Of a DNA stretch of 64,000 nt, positions 37,141 through 50,180 are shown one piece after another. Where the stretch lies: NCBI GenBank assembly GCA_013397935.1, contig VZRN01004245.1, forward strand, positions 951,372 to 1,015,371. The letters run 5' to 3'. The position numbers were made by a program, and so were the translations under genes. Within the stretch, counting starts at the first letter, position 1; every line of letters begins with the position of its first letter. The notes beneath the pieces were generated by a model. It did not search any database. It had not been told where the DNA came from and saw only the letters and a program-made list of their open reading frames with translations. The DNA comes from Dasyornis broadbenti. Taxonomy: Eukaryota; Chordata; Aves; Passeriformes; Dasyornithidae.

Positions 37141-38611
37141 AATGCAGGGTTAAATCTGAACCCGATGGAAAGGAGCTTCTGAGGAAAATGGATGTTAAAG
37201 GAACCTGCTGCTTCCTTGGAGTTTTTGGTGTCTTTTACGTTCTTCGGAAGAAAGCTAGGGCTTATTGTGGAGTTTTTCTGGGAGATGTACATGCTGTATA
37301 TGTGAGAGCTGACAGGCAGGGCCTTTGCTGTTAGATTCTGCGCAGGCTTTTTTAATTTCTCAGAAGAACCTTCTCTTGCCCATCTTTATCCAAAGCCATG
37401 GGTTTGCAAACTTGCAGCCTTGAGTCTGAGAAACTATCGGTGTGCTTTCTATTACACTCATCAGTAAATAACCTGGCTAAGGGTAATAAACTTTCTGTAA
37501 GGAACTTCTGTGTAGACCCATGAATTTATTTGTGTAATGGGTAAAATCCTATCCAGTCACTGTGGGTGCTGAAGATGCAGGAGGCATAAGGAGCAGCCAG
37601 GTTTTAGACGAGCATGTCGCTGGATTTGACTGATTTGTACAAAAAGTGCAAGGCCACAGAATGAAAAGCAACTGGTTTTAAGTGATTTCGAGTGTACAGC
37701 TACTCTCATTTTGCCTTTTCGGATCAGCAAAGCCTGCACTGTAGCAAGGATTTCATGAAGTGAGGGAAAAGAAATGTGAAAGAGGATCTCTGTTTCAGAT
37801 GAGCTGAAAGGTGTATTTCCAGTCTTTTCTGTTCACAGACAGCCTTAGGCGTGTAAACTGATGCAAACAGGATCACCAGGATTAGAAACTGTTCACAGAC
37901 TGCTCCTAAATCAGAACTGCTGTTCACAGCTCCCTTGCAAGCACTCAGAGGTGGCTGTGGAGGATCATGAAACACTGCCACATGTCCCCTGCGTGTTGGG
38001 GGAAGACCCCAGAGTGAACTCTAAGGAGTACGAGCATTCAAATCCCACACACTTTTGATTTTATTATAGGGGAAACCTTCCTCCATCTCATTGCCTAGTG
38101 TGTCATTAATGTTTTATGACAGGAGATCGACTGAGCAGAAACTGGCATTATTTAGCAAGGGGAGAGATGGTTATAGGGGAATATGAAAAAAAGCACACGC
38201 AGGAAGAAACCTGTGCAGGCATGGTGACTGGTGGACAAAAATGCTACAACCAGCCCTGACCTTCCAGGTTTCCAGCGTGTGCCAAAGGAAAATGCAGCAG
38301 AATGTTTTTGTGCCTAACATGAGGGACTGTGCAGGGATCTCCTTACCAAACTTCGAGAGTTAATAGAGTTGCATAATCCTCAGTAAAATTCAGTAAAGGT
38401 GGGGTATTCATTCAGGAGGAATCTGCAAGGACATCACCAGAAACTGAATGTCTTCTTTCACTCTGTAAGCAAGAATCCTGCAGAGCTGGAAAACGCCTCC
38501 TCTTTTATCCAGCCATCATTGTTGCCCTTTGATTATGCTGCCACAATACCTGGCATACATCATCTGCAAAGCTCTGCACACTGGTGAAGTGCCGTTCTGT
38601 AGATTGCAGCC

Positions 38612-38690
38612 ATCAGAAAAAGGGAAATGCACGCACAGAGTGGTTAAATGGTTTGTCCAAGGCCATGCAGGAAGCTGGGGAGAGAGGATG
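38612..38690 (+). mobile_element. MIR-like SINE relic
   Basis: CACAGAGTGGTTAAATGGTT, then TGTCCAAGGCCATGCAGGAAG follows the MIR core consensus (CACAGAGAGGTTAAGT...TTGCCCAAGGTCA). MIR copies are rare and old in birds. Confidence 0.5.
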
Positions 38691-38799
38691 CGACAGGAGG
38701 GGAGAGGGGGGACCACATGACAACGCCACACACACAAAACACGACAGATCTCTGATTTCAAACATCTTTGGCATTTAGCCCAAACTTCAGGTCATTAAA

Positions 38800-39260
38800 T
38801 GCTGCTGCTGCTCTCTTTAAGACAGATATTATCTGGAAGGAAACAATGGTGAAGATAAGGAAAGCCTGAATTCTGTTAAAATTATTTTTGCCATAGATAA
38901 TTTGTTGGTATTGTATTTCTCAAAGTACTGATTATTTTCAGTCCATTCCAGAAAAAAAATAATAATGAATAATAATGGATTAATTATGTTCTTATAGAAT
39001 AAAGTACTTTCCTTATCCACTTAGCAAGGTGCTTGGGCATTGTACAGACAATTACAAATAAAGTGCAGCAGTAGTAATTAAAATAAGCATGCATTATAAA
39101 GCCACAACGAAATGCAAATGAGTCAAGCCCCAGGATTTAATGGAAAGGTCTAATACTACATGATTTAATTTTATTTTTCTTTAGCTATTTAACCCATAGT
39201 AAAATGAATCCATAAATAAATGTATGCTAATAAGCATACATGATAGGGAAGGTAGTAACA
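38800..39260. promoter_or_regulatory. AT-rich candidate regulatory block with octamer and dyad
   Basis: This repeat-poor AT-rich block contains a perfect octamer ATGCAAAT (39112-39119), several TAATTA and ATTAAT homeodomain-like cores, and a perfect dyad ATGTATGCT/AGCATACAT at 39220-39241. It lies about 2.5 kb upstream of the IQSEC3 island. Motif density is the only evidence; conservation would have to be tested. Confidence 0.25.
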
Positions 39261-40393
39261 CCTTTAGGTGTTTCAACTGTAGAAAAATTTTCACTGCAGA
39301 GTGTTCTTGTAACATTTTCTGAGACGTCCTAATCTCACTTTAATTTTCAACACCTCACTGAAACTTGATGCAAACAAACACTCCAGCCTTTTGACAGGTA
39401 GAGACGTCCCGTGTTTTTCCATTTCAAATTCTGTCTGAGGCATTCCTTTCCTCTCAGTTACACTCTATCTCCCCTTGGACAGGAGGTCATCACAGCAAAC
39501 CCAGGCAGTCTTTTCCTCATTTCTTGCATTTGATCCCAATTTCCTCCCACCTTCCACGCCTCAGCCTTGCAAGGTAACAACTTCCCCCTGGTAATTCAGT
39601 ATCCAAAGTGCTTCCAGTTGGAGAAGCAGGGCACATAGCTGAGGTTCCCAGCTATGATTTTGTGGGTTTATCATAAGCTCATGGTAAAGTTTTTAATACT
39701 TCTATAAGACCTGCATTTTTATCGTCTTTGTTTGAGGAGAGAATTTAGGAAGGTGTGTACAAGCACACTGAATACAACAAAGGTTATTGGCATTTAAGGT
39801 CAAGTCCTTGGTACTCAAGGAAAGGCACGTTTAATGTTGCCCAACTCACCTTCATTAACCTAACATTTTCTCTCCTTCTTCCTGTCAGAAACCCAAGTGA
39901 AACCCCCAGACCTGATATTTCCCACCACATCTAAGCTCTTAGGGAGTAGACACAAGGAAGCATAACACAAATCATATAAAAACCCCGCAGAATTAGAGTA
40001 AAAGATGGGAGGTAAGAGATGCAAGAATCATGGTCCAGTGTTGCCAATCCATTCAGATTTCTGGGGGAAGATGGCAACATTTTCAGCCTCACCTGGAAGT
40101 TAGCAGCTGCTCAGGCAGAGATTCTCAGAACTGCTTGCAAACAGCCTGCAGACCGAAAAAAATCTGCAGGAATTAGATGAATAATTTCAAAATAGAGGAT
40201 AGAATCAAGACAATCATAATGTTCTCATGCATAATTCATGGGCAGAGAAAAAAAAAAATAAAAGTGCATCTCCTGAATGCTTCTTTCACTCGGGCTTCTT
40301 TCACTTGAGGCTGCATCCAAAACTATTCAGATCAATGAGAGACGTTTCAGCATCTTGAGTCCAAGCCAAGTCACTATCTGCTTACACCTGTTG

Positions 40394-40475
40394 AACAGAT
40401 GGGTAAAATGAAGCTAAAACAAGTGAAGCGTGTTGCCCACAATCACACAGGACACCCCTCAGTGCCTGGAATTAG
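40394..40475 (+). mobile_element. MIR-like SINE relic
   Basis: ACAGATGGGTAAAATGAAGC, then TGTTGCCCACAATCACACAGG and a CTGGAATTAGAA end follow the order of the MIR core (ACAGATGAGGAAACTGAGGC...TTGCCCAAGGTCACACAG...). It is decayed. Confidence 0.5.
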
Positions 40476-43400
40476 AAAACATTGGAGTCAACAGCAGGGT
40501 TTCCTTTGGGAGCAGTCCTCTGGCACCCTCTAGTCCAGCACCTAGAAGCCAGGTGTTGTGGTCTGCAGTTCTGACATCTGCAACAGGGTGAAATCTCTGT
40601 GTCTCTCTCATCCTGGGGCTGTCGAATTGTTAATTCATATTGCTACCATAAAACCAGAAGCAGTTGGAAACATCTCGATCTATAAATCAAACATAAAGAG
40701 CGGAGATGTGGGAAGGACAAATCGTTCAGTTTCTTTCAGTTCTGGTTGGGGTTTGTTTTTTTTTCTCTTCAGGTGAGTACAGCTAAACTGCCACATAAAT
40801 ATTTAGAACAGCTGCTCATTGGGAGAGGGTACAAATTCTGGATTGTAGCCTCAGTTGGGATGTGTGGTTTTGACACATTTTAAAATCTTGACTGTATTTG
40901 AACTGTGCTGTTGCAGCCTTCTGTTAGTTACTGCAAATTAAAAGGAATCAAGGTCTCTCTTCAGATTCCACTTCCCCCTTTCATGTTGCTAAATGTTACA
41001 TTATCTCCTGCCTTTTTCACTAAATTAAGCTTTGACCACTTAATTGATTAATTCTAGAGAGCAAAAGCTACAGAGACATTTTCTTCAGAGTCTATCAGGT
41101 TTTTGTTTGAGCTGACAGTTGTTCAGTCTTTTGTAAATACTGCAGTAAGATATTAAAAAACCCTGAATATGAGCTTGCTTCTCCCAATATTATCGGACTG
41201 GCTCCTCTGAATTACATGGAGATTTTCAGATGGGACAACTTTGTGTGATCTGACCTTGTGTAAGATACACAGAGGAAAAAAAAAGAGAAAAAAGAAATGG
41301 AATAATGCTAAGTTTAAACTCATACTCCAACTAGAAGTTTTTTCTGCAATGGCAGAAATCAAATACTGTCAAGAAAACAAAAAACAAAAAACAGGATACA
41401 TTTCAGCTCAGGCTACAATACAGCATTCTTCTGATGAGCAGCTGTTTAAAATATTTATGTCAGCTTAGCTGTGTTCCACTGAAGAGAAAAAGAAAATGAC
41501 AGAAGAGGCATTTGTCCTTACCACATTCCAACTCTTTAAGTTTGGTATATAGAAGATATTTTCCCTTTGCTTCTGATTCTGTGCTACCAATATGGATTAA
41601 CAATTCAACAGCCCCAGCACAAGAAAGTTCACCTTGTTGCAGGATCCAGCATAAAGAGGGTGAGACTGCAGACCTTCACACCTGGCTTTTAGCTGCAGGG
41701 CTAAAGATGAGGATACCAGAGGACTCTTCCTGCCTTTACTCAATCCTCATCTGAAGCAGCGAGAGCCTTTTCTGATTCCAGACCCTCGGTGGAGTCCTGT
41801 TTCACCTTGGCAGTGTGGTTTGTTCCGTCTGTCCTCCTGTCTCGTAACCGGGGTAAGCAGATGCTGACTTCTCAGGGAAATTAGGGCCAGGACAAATCAA
41901 TAAAGCAGCTGGCCTGATGTGCTACAAACTGTGTAATCTCATGCAGCTTGGAATGTGAGTTTAAGAAAAATATATCTCCAGAAATGCCTCGAGTACCACT
42001 GGGAAGATAGTAAAAGGCAGGCAATTTGTCTCATTCCTTGATATTCTGTCACTGTGGTTACTCTCTGTCGTGTTTGACAAGTTGGAATATTTTTCTTATA
42101 TGAATCTATCTTTTTTACTTTCCGGACGTGAGTAATTACGCCATTCTCCACCAGGGTAAAGAGCTCCTTAATCTTAAAGTTTTTCTCTCCTTGAAGATGA
42201 CTGATCAAATCACCTGATAATATTCTTTTTAGCAAGATTAACAGGTTGATCTGTTTAAATTATGTAATTTTCTAAAAACTTGAGTCTTTGGGGGCTTTTG
42301 GCTTTTGAGATAATCTTTCAGACTTCCTGTTGTGCAGCATGGTCTAACTAGGGGCAGCCCAAATGTTTGCTGAAGAGGTCGCTGCTGAGATGTGCTCCTG
42401 TCTCTTGTTGTTCATTATTTATGGGATCAGGCATTTGCTCAGGTCACCCTTTGCCTTCAAATCTGCCTGCAGACAGAATCCCTTCTGCTCAGACACGCTG
42501 GCTTGTGACAAATATTTCTGTGTTCTCTTCTGGCGTCTGAAGGAATTTCAAGGAGCACGTGAAGAGACAAAACTCACAACCGAAAGAACTTGCTCCGGAC
42601 TTTTCTCTGAGGAACACGACAGAATTGTTTCAGACATCCACCACCCACATTGCTGCAACTGACTGCACAGGGTAGAGCCTCTGCCTCATGTGAAGGACAC
42701 AAAAGCCCCCTCTGTTTTGGGAGGCCCAGATGGAAAGAGCGGGAGATAGGAGAAGGTGGCGGATCACAGGTCTCGTTTTCGTGTTGCGTGAATTAACGTA
42801 AGGTTGAGCTCTGGGTGAAAGCCTTTCTGTCCTGTGAATTTCTTCACAAGTGATGGGATTTTGGCAATGCTTGAAGCCATTTTGGTGACGAGGGAAGCAG
42901 CTAAAAATTTACAAAATTTACCTTGGCCAGAGAGAAATTCGCCACTGATATTCAGGCTACCTTATTTGCCCACCTCCCAGGTAAGAGCAGCCTAGCAGAT
43001 CTTTCCAGAGAGTGAGCAGAAGTATCTTCTGAAACAACACTACACTCCTTTTTAAAAGAGGGAAAAAAGAAAAAAAGTCCCCAAAGCTCACAGCAGCACT
43101 GCTTTGTCGTTCCATCCCTTGCAGAGATAAGAGTTCAGTTCCTCGTTCCCTCTGCAGCTCTCCCTGCAGTGCTCACCTTGGGAAGGAAAGAAGTGGCAAA
43201 GGATAAAGGGTCTTGTCCCTGGAAGGAGGGAGGGCTAAGGAGCCACAAGCAGTAACAGTGATTTGTTTAAAAGCTTCCCATCTGTTCAGGTTTGTACTCT
43301 GTTTCACATGGAAATTAATGCTGGATGGATGTGGTAGAGTGGTGATTTTGGACACATTCTCGTTAGGTTTTAATTTTTTATGTGATGTTTTGGGGTTTTT

Positions 43401-44699
43401 TTACGGAGATCAGCACAAAAAGGCAAAACACAACCAACTGTGACAGAATATATAAAACAGAATGAGCTGCCTACAGATAAATGAAACCAGTCCAAAATAA
43501 TAGAGACCAATGTGAATCATGACCAAGAAGCATATTTGTAATAATAAACATGTCATCTGTGTCAGATAAACAAATCACAAATATTTATTAAGATAACAAA
43601 CAGATTATAAACAGAGAGACATCCCAAATTCTGATCATGTCTCTCAGTGATAGTAGATATGAATTAGCAGCCATATCTGCCAAAATAAATCTGGCATTCT
43701 CAGAGTCATCATTTAAAAAAAAACCTGAAAACAACAACAACAAAAAAATTATAATAATAAATAAGGAGAATACAGAGAAGGAGAGGGCAGACAAGCATTG
43801 TTTTTTCCTTCCAGTAGTATGACATATTTTCGAGAGATCAGGCTGCATTAGTGCTACTAAAGATGATATAAGCATGATGATGATAAGAAAAAACTGGAGG
43901 CAGGGTTGAGGGAGAGGCTTCCCTGGTAGCTGCAGTTCTGACCCCAATCCTATAAGCTGCTCCAGGCAAGCAGGTGCGTGAGGCCTCAATTTGAAATCGG
44001 TGAGTTCAAGCCAAGCACAAAAGTCTGTCTAGCCAGAGCATCAGCTGGCAGCTTCCATTTGCCTCCTTCTGCCGGTCTTTCAGATGCAGACAACACTTTA
44101 TGGATATGGCATGAGTTTTGATGCCATGAAAAAAACGTCATAGACAATTTCTTCTTTAAGTCTGGTGGTTGTGGAATTAAGCCAGTCAGTTTAAAACGAC
44201 CCAAATTCATTTTCAGGAGGACCTAAATAAAACCAGTTGTTCTTAACACAAACGTGGTGCTGGTTTGTCGTGCTGTCCTGAGCTCCCGGAAATGGAGAGG
44301 CTGAGGGTCTGCAGCAGGGGGGATTCTGTAACAGACATTTCTGTGTTTCACACCATAGATTTCGGGACATAAACAGCATTATACCAAACTGAACAAAACA
44401 GGGCTATAAAAATACCAAATGTGACTGAAACAATATTGGGCTTGGCATTTTTTTTTGTATTTTCTTCCCTTCTGTGAAGGCAATGGTGCGTGCTCAAGGC
44501 CAAGCTCCTGCTGCCTGTATTCAGAGAGGGAATGGAGGAACTCTTAATGTGATACTCTGCCTGTCCTGCTGGATTTCCAAAGCAGAAAAGGAGCAAAACT
44601 ACCTCGTCACTGCTAGTGCTGGTTCAGATGGACTGCTCTGAGGTGAGAAGGAGGAAGGTTGTGCCACCATTGGCATGAACATCAGGAATACAGTCAGGA

Positions 44700-44975
44700 G
44701 CATGGGGCACACTCTTCAGTGGTGCCCAGCAACAGGGTAAGAGGCACTGAAACACAGGAAATTTTATCTGAATATGAGGAAAAACTGATTTACTTTGAGG
44801 GTGACAGAGCACTGGAACAGGATGTCCATAGAGTCTGTGGAGTGTCCTCTGGAGATATTCCAAACCCAGCTGGATGTGATCCTGTGCAACCTGCTCTAGG
44901 TGAACCTGCTCTAGCAGGGGTGTAGGGCTAGATGATCCCTAGAGGTCCTATGAACCCCAGCTGTTCTGAGATTTG
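44700..44975 (+). mobile_element. CR1 LINE, 3' fragment
   Basis: CTCTTCAGTGGTGCCCAGCA, GGGTGACAGAGCACTGGAACAG, GTGGAGTGTCCTC and CCTGCTCTAGGTGA..GATGATCCCTAGAGGTCC occur in the order of the CR1 ORF2 end and 3' UTR. It is a 5'-truncated and diverged plus-strand copy. Confidence 0.88.
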
Positions 44976-45392
44976 TAAATAAAGCCCAAAATAAGTCAGG
45001 AGCTCTCAACTGTCAATCCCAGTCAGCCTAATAAGAGGTAGGTGCTGCCCCAACCATCCTCAGGAGCTCGTGCCATCACTACTGGACTAGTTTCCATTTT
45101 AAGGGATGTTCTCGTAGCTGGTTTGTATCTTCATTTACCTTCTGATAAGTCCTACATACTCGTTTTGAGGTACCCCCAACACCCCTTCTCTTCCTTATGT
45201 TTATACAATTGGATCCTTTCAGATATTCCTTCCCCCCTGCAGCAGCTGCTCTGTGAAGCTCCTGAGCCCTTTGCCTCTTTTCCTTGCGAGCCGGCTCCTC
45301 GCTCCTAATGCTGCTGGACTGGCCTGTCCTGTCCTGGCCATTTCTGTTCCTGCTTCCCTGCACGTCAGAAAGGTCAAATCCCCTCTTGTCCC

Positions 45393-45406
45393 GTGGACAT
45401 GTCCAC
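45393..45406. promoter_or_regulatory. 14-bp palindrome matching a p53-family half site
   Basis: GTGGACATGTCCAC is a perfect palindrome whose core GGACATGTCC fits RRRCWWGYYY. Only one decamer is clear, so function is speculative. Confidence 0.2.
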
Positions 45407-45929
45407 AAGCACCTGTGTTAAAGGCAGGAGTGCCCCAAGGCATTGCAGGCACAGGGCACGGGGCTGTCTCACCACTCAGGGCAGGCTGCAGCCTGTCTGC
45501 AGCAATCCAGCCCAGCACCTCTGCCTGGAAGCAAAATACTCGGACAAAAATAGACAGAGAGGCCTCCTCAAACAAACTTACGGGATTTCTGAGCTCAACC
45601 CCGATGCTCTGCTCTCCCTGGGAAATTCGAGGTCATGCTCATGTTCTGTGTAGCTCTGAGAACACGTCTTCTGTTGTTGATTGAAGCTCAGCCTGGGCTG
45701 GCAGGTCGGGAGCTTGGCTGTGCTCGTGTCTTGCTGACGAAAATCCTTGGTTCCTGGCTCGTTTTTGTGGATGTGCTCACCCACAGCTGAAGGCCATGAT
45801 GAAATGTATGTAGTCATAAATTGTTTATTTGCCAAAGTAAACATTCAGTCAACACAAAATTATTTGTGAATTTGAGATGCACTGAGTATTTTGGAGATTT
45901 AAAACAATGAGGACAACATTTTGGGTTTG

Positions 45930-45944
45930 TTTTTTTTTTTTTTT
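45930..45944. repeat. Poly-T tract
   Basis: A run of about 15 T in the intergenic spacer. Confidence 0.9.
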
Positions 45945-48261
45945 CCTAAGCCCTTTGTCTTCTCCCAGGAACAGGAAAAACTTAAAGCCTGGAGCAAGCT
46001 ATAGATGCTCAGCTTTATTATTTTTTTAAAAATGAGCTATGCAATTCAGCTAGCATGTAGAAATACTAAGAGAAGTATTTACTATACAAATGCACTGGTT
46101 TTATTACGAAACAATGACAAAAATGCTGTTAAAATAGATGTTGTGTTGCACACTGTAATTTTGGCCTCTTCACATCACTCTAAAATAGAAGGGGAATTAA
46201 AGGCTGAAGTGGGAGATGTATATCCTACTGCTTTGTAAATGAAAAGAAAGATTACAGCTGTAGGTCTTAGAATTAAGTGGGGACCTGATGTTATAATACA
46301 AATGCAAAATAAATTCGTGTTTCTAGAGAAAAATCCTGTGGAATTAGCATGGCACCTTGGTATACAGCTATTACAAGGCAGTTAATACAGCGTAATTTTA
46401 AGGACCACCAGGAAATTTGGCCTGCAGCACAGAGGAATTATTACAGCCTCACACAGTAAGCTCTGAAGTGAAATAGCTTCAGGTGAATACTGAGGAGCAA
46501 CACAAAGCATCTGAAAGATTGAAATGCAAAACTAATAGCTTCATTGGAAATGTTTAACGTGTATTTCACCGCTCATTCAGAAAGAAACCATTTCAGGTAG
46601 GAATTTCAAGTTTTCACTAAATTTCTATTTGAGTAGAAACTGGGGGAAAAAAACCTCTGAATGTCTTTGGAAAAAAAAGCAGAGTTTAATTTTTTGGTTC
46701 AACAACTAAATCAGATAATCATTTATTCACACAAACCAACCATTTGAACACCCCCTTAAATACTAAAACAGGAGCTTGCTATTGACAGCAGGGAATTTGG
46801 ATGAACTTCTCACAGGTGTGAGTCTCATTCCCAGGGAATATTGATTTCTGCTATTTAGCTTTTGTGCTTAAAAAGATGAAAAATTGTTTCCCGCTTGAAA
46901 CTAACTCTGCAGGAGCAGGCTTTTATTAAAGTGCAAATTTCATGTAAGTGGAAATTTTTCTTAACCACATATTACTTCATTTTCTGAAATATGTTTTTAG
47001 GAGGCAATGTCAAAAGTACAATTAAATGGTGCAGGACTGAATCCTAATTGATGGTGACAATAATGAAAATGAGTTATTTAATGAAAGCTTATTTTTCCTT
47101 TTTTTCCCCTTTGCTTTTACCTCTCATTATTCTGTTTGGAAACAGACTGTCCTAAAATGATTTGAGTGTCCTGCTGTCACTATTCAGACAAGCATTTTTC
47201 AGAATGTCTTAATACACCCTAATATTTTCAGTAGGCTTTTAATAGAATATCTTTCTCTCTCTCTCCCGTTCCTTTTAGTTCTAATCTTTAATGTAGGGTC
47301 TTGAATCTCTTTTCATGCTTCTCCTTTTATTAACTTTCCAAATATATTCAGAAATCCCCTAATTTGTATCCAGCAATGGCTTATGTCCTGAAGCATTAAA
47401 ATGTACATTTAAAAACATTGAAGCTAATGTAGGAAACTGATAAAATACTATTAGAGTTCCTGGTTTAAATATACGTGATTTGAAAAATACGAATTTTTAA
47501 ACGAGCTATTTTTATAAAAAGGAAGAAGTTTTCTTGAGAATTCCATCTTTTTTTTCTTCTCCTTTTAAGAATGAAAAGTCCAGAAGAATTTAAAAAAAAG
47601 AAAATGTCCAAAGCTGGGTAAGGAGTGCGGTGAATTTTCATCAGAAATGCTGACATTTATTTGAGCCTTTCAGAAAGGGGAAAAAAAAAATTAATCTTCA
47701 GGTTCTTTGGAAGCAACATGTAATATTTAGCACCCACACTGTTCTAAATGAACTTAATGGATGTCAGAATCAAGAGAAGAGCGATCTTCATGATGACTCA
47801 CGAACATGGTAGCTGGGAGTTGGAGCTGGCTCCTTCCTCCTTGGGTTCATGCCCTCTTCACGTGGCAGAGGGCAATAAGTGAGCTTGTGGCAGCTGCCAG
47901 CTTTGTTATGGCAACAGAAGAGCAGCCAGCACTGGGGTTCATGGCTGCAGCAAAGGGGAGAAGCTTCGGACAGCTGGGCTCTGCCTTGAATACGAAATGG
48001 TGGCTGGGACTGCATGGATAGCTGGGTGTTACAGAATGTGAGTACAGAATTATCTGCATGGTTGTTGTGAGGGTGTAACAGAATGGTGCAGATTCTGTGA
48101 GTCTTGCGTGTGCTGACTTTAAAGTTAAACAAGTAATTTGGGCCTGCTGGGAGCATGGCCAGGTGCATGACCTTAGAATACCTGTTGCTTTCCTCTTACA
48201 GCCATGCCTGTTCTTCCTATTTCTCTCTTCCATTTATTTTTTTTTCATATAAAGGCCTGGT

Positions 48262-48349
48262 ACAGGAGGTTTGATGTCTTGCCAGGTAGCCTAGCGGGAA
48301 TGCTCTGTTCAGTTATGCAAGAAGCATGGATTTGATCCCTACCTCCTGT
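48262..48349. repeat. Inverted repeat enclosing tRNA-like promoter boxes
   Basis: ACAGGAGGT (48262-48270) and ACCTCCTGT (48341-48349) are exact reverse complements about 70 bp apart. Between them are TAGCCTAGCGGG, which fits the A-box consensus TRGCNNAGYNGG, and GATTTGATCCC, close to the B box GGTTCGATCCC, about 40 bp apart. The overall layout resembles a tRNA-derived element, but I cannot fold a clean cloverleaf or read an anticodon. It is a candidate old SINE head or tRNA pseudogene. Confidence 0.3.
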
Positions 48350-50127
48350 TCCCATGCTCTCAGGAATCCACGTTACAGAAATAAAAGCTTTAGCCTGCAG
48401 CCACGCCGCTGTGCTGTGCTCCCGTCAGCTCTCACGTGGGCAGCGAGGTCAGCCCTGCTCAGGACTCTCTCAGGGCTGCCGGGTGCTGTGGCAGTGTGGA
48501 AAGGAGCCACGGAACAAAAGGATGTGCCTGAAACACTGTCCTCATCTGTGCTCCTCTCCAGGGATTTTCTGCTCTGTGTTGTCTATTTTTCTTTACCTTT
48601 TTTCGCTGATGTACTGGTATTTCTGGTGTTTAATAAATATTGGGTTGTTTTTTTTTAAAGTCAACAGGGGCAATTACTGTGAGCATGCAAAACTGTGTGG
48701 ATGCAATGTTAAGAATGGCATTTTGGAATTCACAGCTAAGAACCTTCCCAGCAACATGGAGACTTTTCCATTCCCCCTACCAACCAGTTCAAGGTGCATC
48801 AACGAGACACCAGTTCAGTGTACAAAGAGGTGCCATTTTAACCTATGACAGTAACACAGGAGTCACTTTATACTCACGTGCGCGCTGAAGAAGTTGCATT
48901 TTTATTGTTTATCATGAGGGAGGGGTTTCCCAGCATTGCCTGAGAGCTTCAGCCTGAGCCCTGCGTGAAACACTGTGGCACATTGTGCCCTGGAGAACTT
49001 CCAGTCTGATGGGCAGTGAGGCACAGGGTGTCAGAAGGGCTCTGGCACTCACGAGGAATAAGTGATGTGATGCTGGTGAGTGATGTTTAAAGCTGTCTTT
49101 CCACGGCTGAGAAACAGGCTTGGATGATGGGGAAGAAAGTGCAGAAGCTGAAGGGGCTGAGGAGGAGACTTTGACAAGAGTGGCAGAGAAGGTAAAGGGG
49201 GGCACCTATGGTACTTCTATCGAATTCAGGCTCTAGTTTATTCCACTCCACTGCATTTTACCCCAAAGCCCCACTTCTAGGGGAAAAGGAAAGCCACATG
49301 TTTGTGGGGAAGTGCATGGGAAAAGTGTCTCCAGGTCTCTGAGTCAGAAGAAAGCTTGTGCAGAAGCAAAGGTGGCGGCACTCAGCCCTTATTTTATCCC
49401 CCTGCAGTAAGAATCCCTCAGAGGTAAAACAGATATTAATGTTATAATTAGCGCATCTATATGTCTACGGGAAGTAATGGTACTTAGACTTTTACTTCTG
49501 ACTCCCAAATGACAAAAAATTGTGTAGTTTTGTCTCGTTGCAACATCTTGTGAGCACATCCTGATCATTAGTGTGCACCCAGACAAGGTGCTGATTGTCA
49601 CCAGACACAGAACAAGGGACAGATGTTCCTTCCTGCCTGTTCTTCTAAGGCAACGCCACAAGCAAAGCATTACAGTCGCACCTGGAGCAAAACCTGAGCT
49701 CCAAACACTTCCAAAGGTGAGGTGAGCTCAACCCTACATCCAACTGCAACAGCAAAACATCCGTCAGATCTGAAAAACCCTAAAACAAGAGGGATGTCTG
49801 GAGTAAGAGCTGAGCTGTGTTCTGACCTTGTGCAAAAGTGACTCAGACAGTTCTGCCTCAGTGTTTGACAAATGCTGTTCAACAGACTACAAGAATTTCC
49901 AGCACCTTCAAAACAACCACAGCAGCAGGGATACAGCAGGTCCTATTCTGTAGGACATTCTGTATTCTGTATTCTCCTCACCTTCGCTTTTTACATTCTT
50001 CCTTCAGGTTCTGAGTTTTATGCTATTAAATTTTGGTATAAAACATTATAATAAATATTAAGCAGCAATATTTTTCCACCCTAAAAATATCAAGGATGGA
50101 AAAACATTACTGTTTCCCTTTTTCTAG

Positions 50128-50180
50128 CGAGAACAGTGAGGCACTAATTACTTGCCCAAGGTGACTTTGCTCAGTAAAAG
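50128..50180 (+). mobile_element. MIR-like SINE relic (weak)
   Basis: AGTGAGGCACTAATTACTTG followed by CCCAAGGTGACTT resembles the MIR core. It is short and decayed. Confidence 0.35.

Noticed and set aside
43588..43989. 133-codon minus-strand frame rich in I, L and F
   Set aside because: It is driven by A/T low-complexity sequence (AACAACAA and ATAATAATAA tracts); the membrane-like look is compositional.
49955..49985. ATTCTGTATTCTGT repeat resembling a CR1 3' microsatellite
   Set aside because: No CR1 body is next to it; too short to assign.
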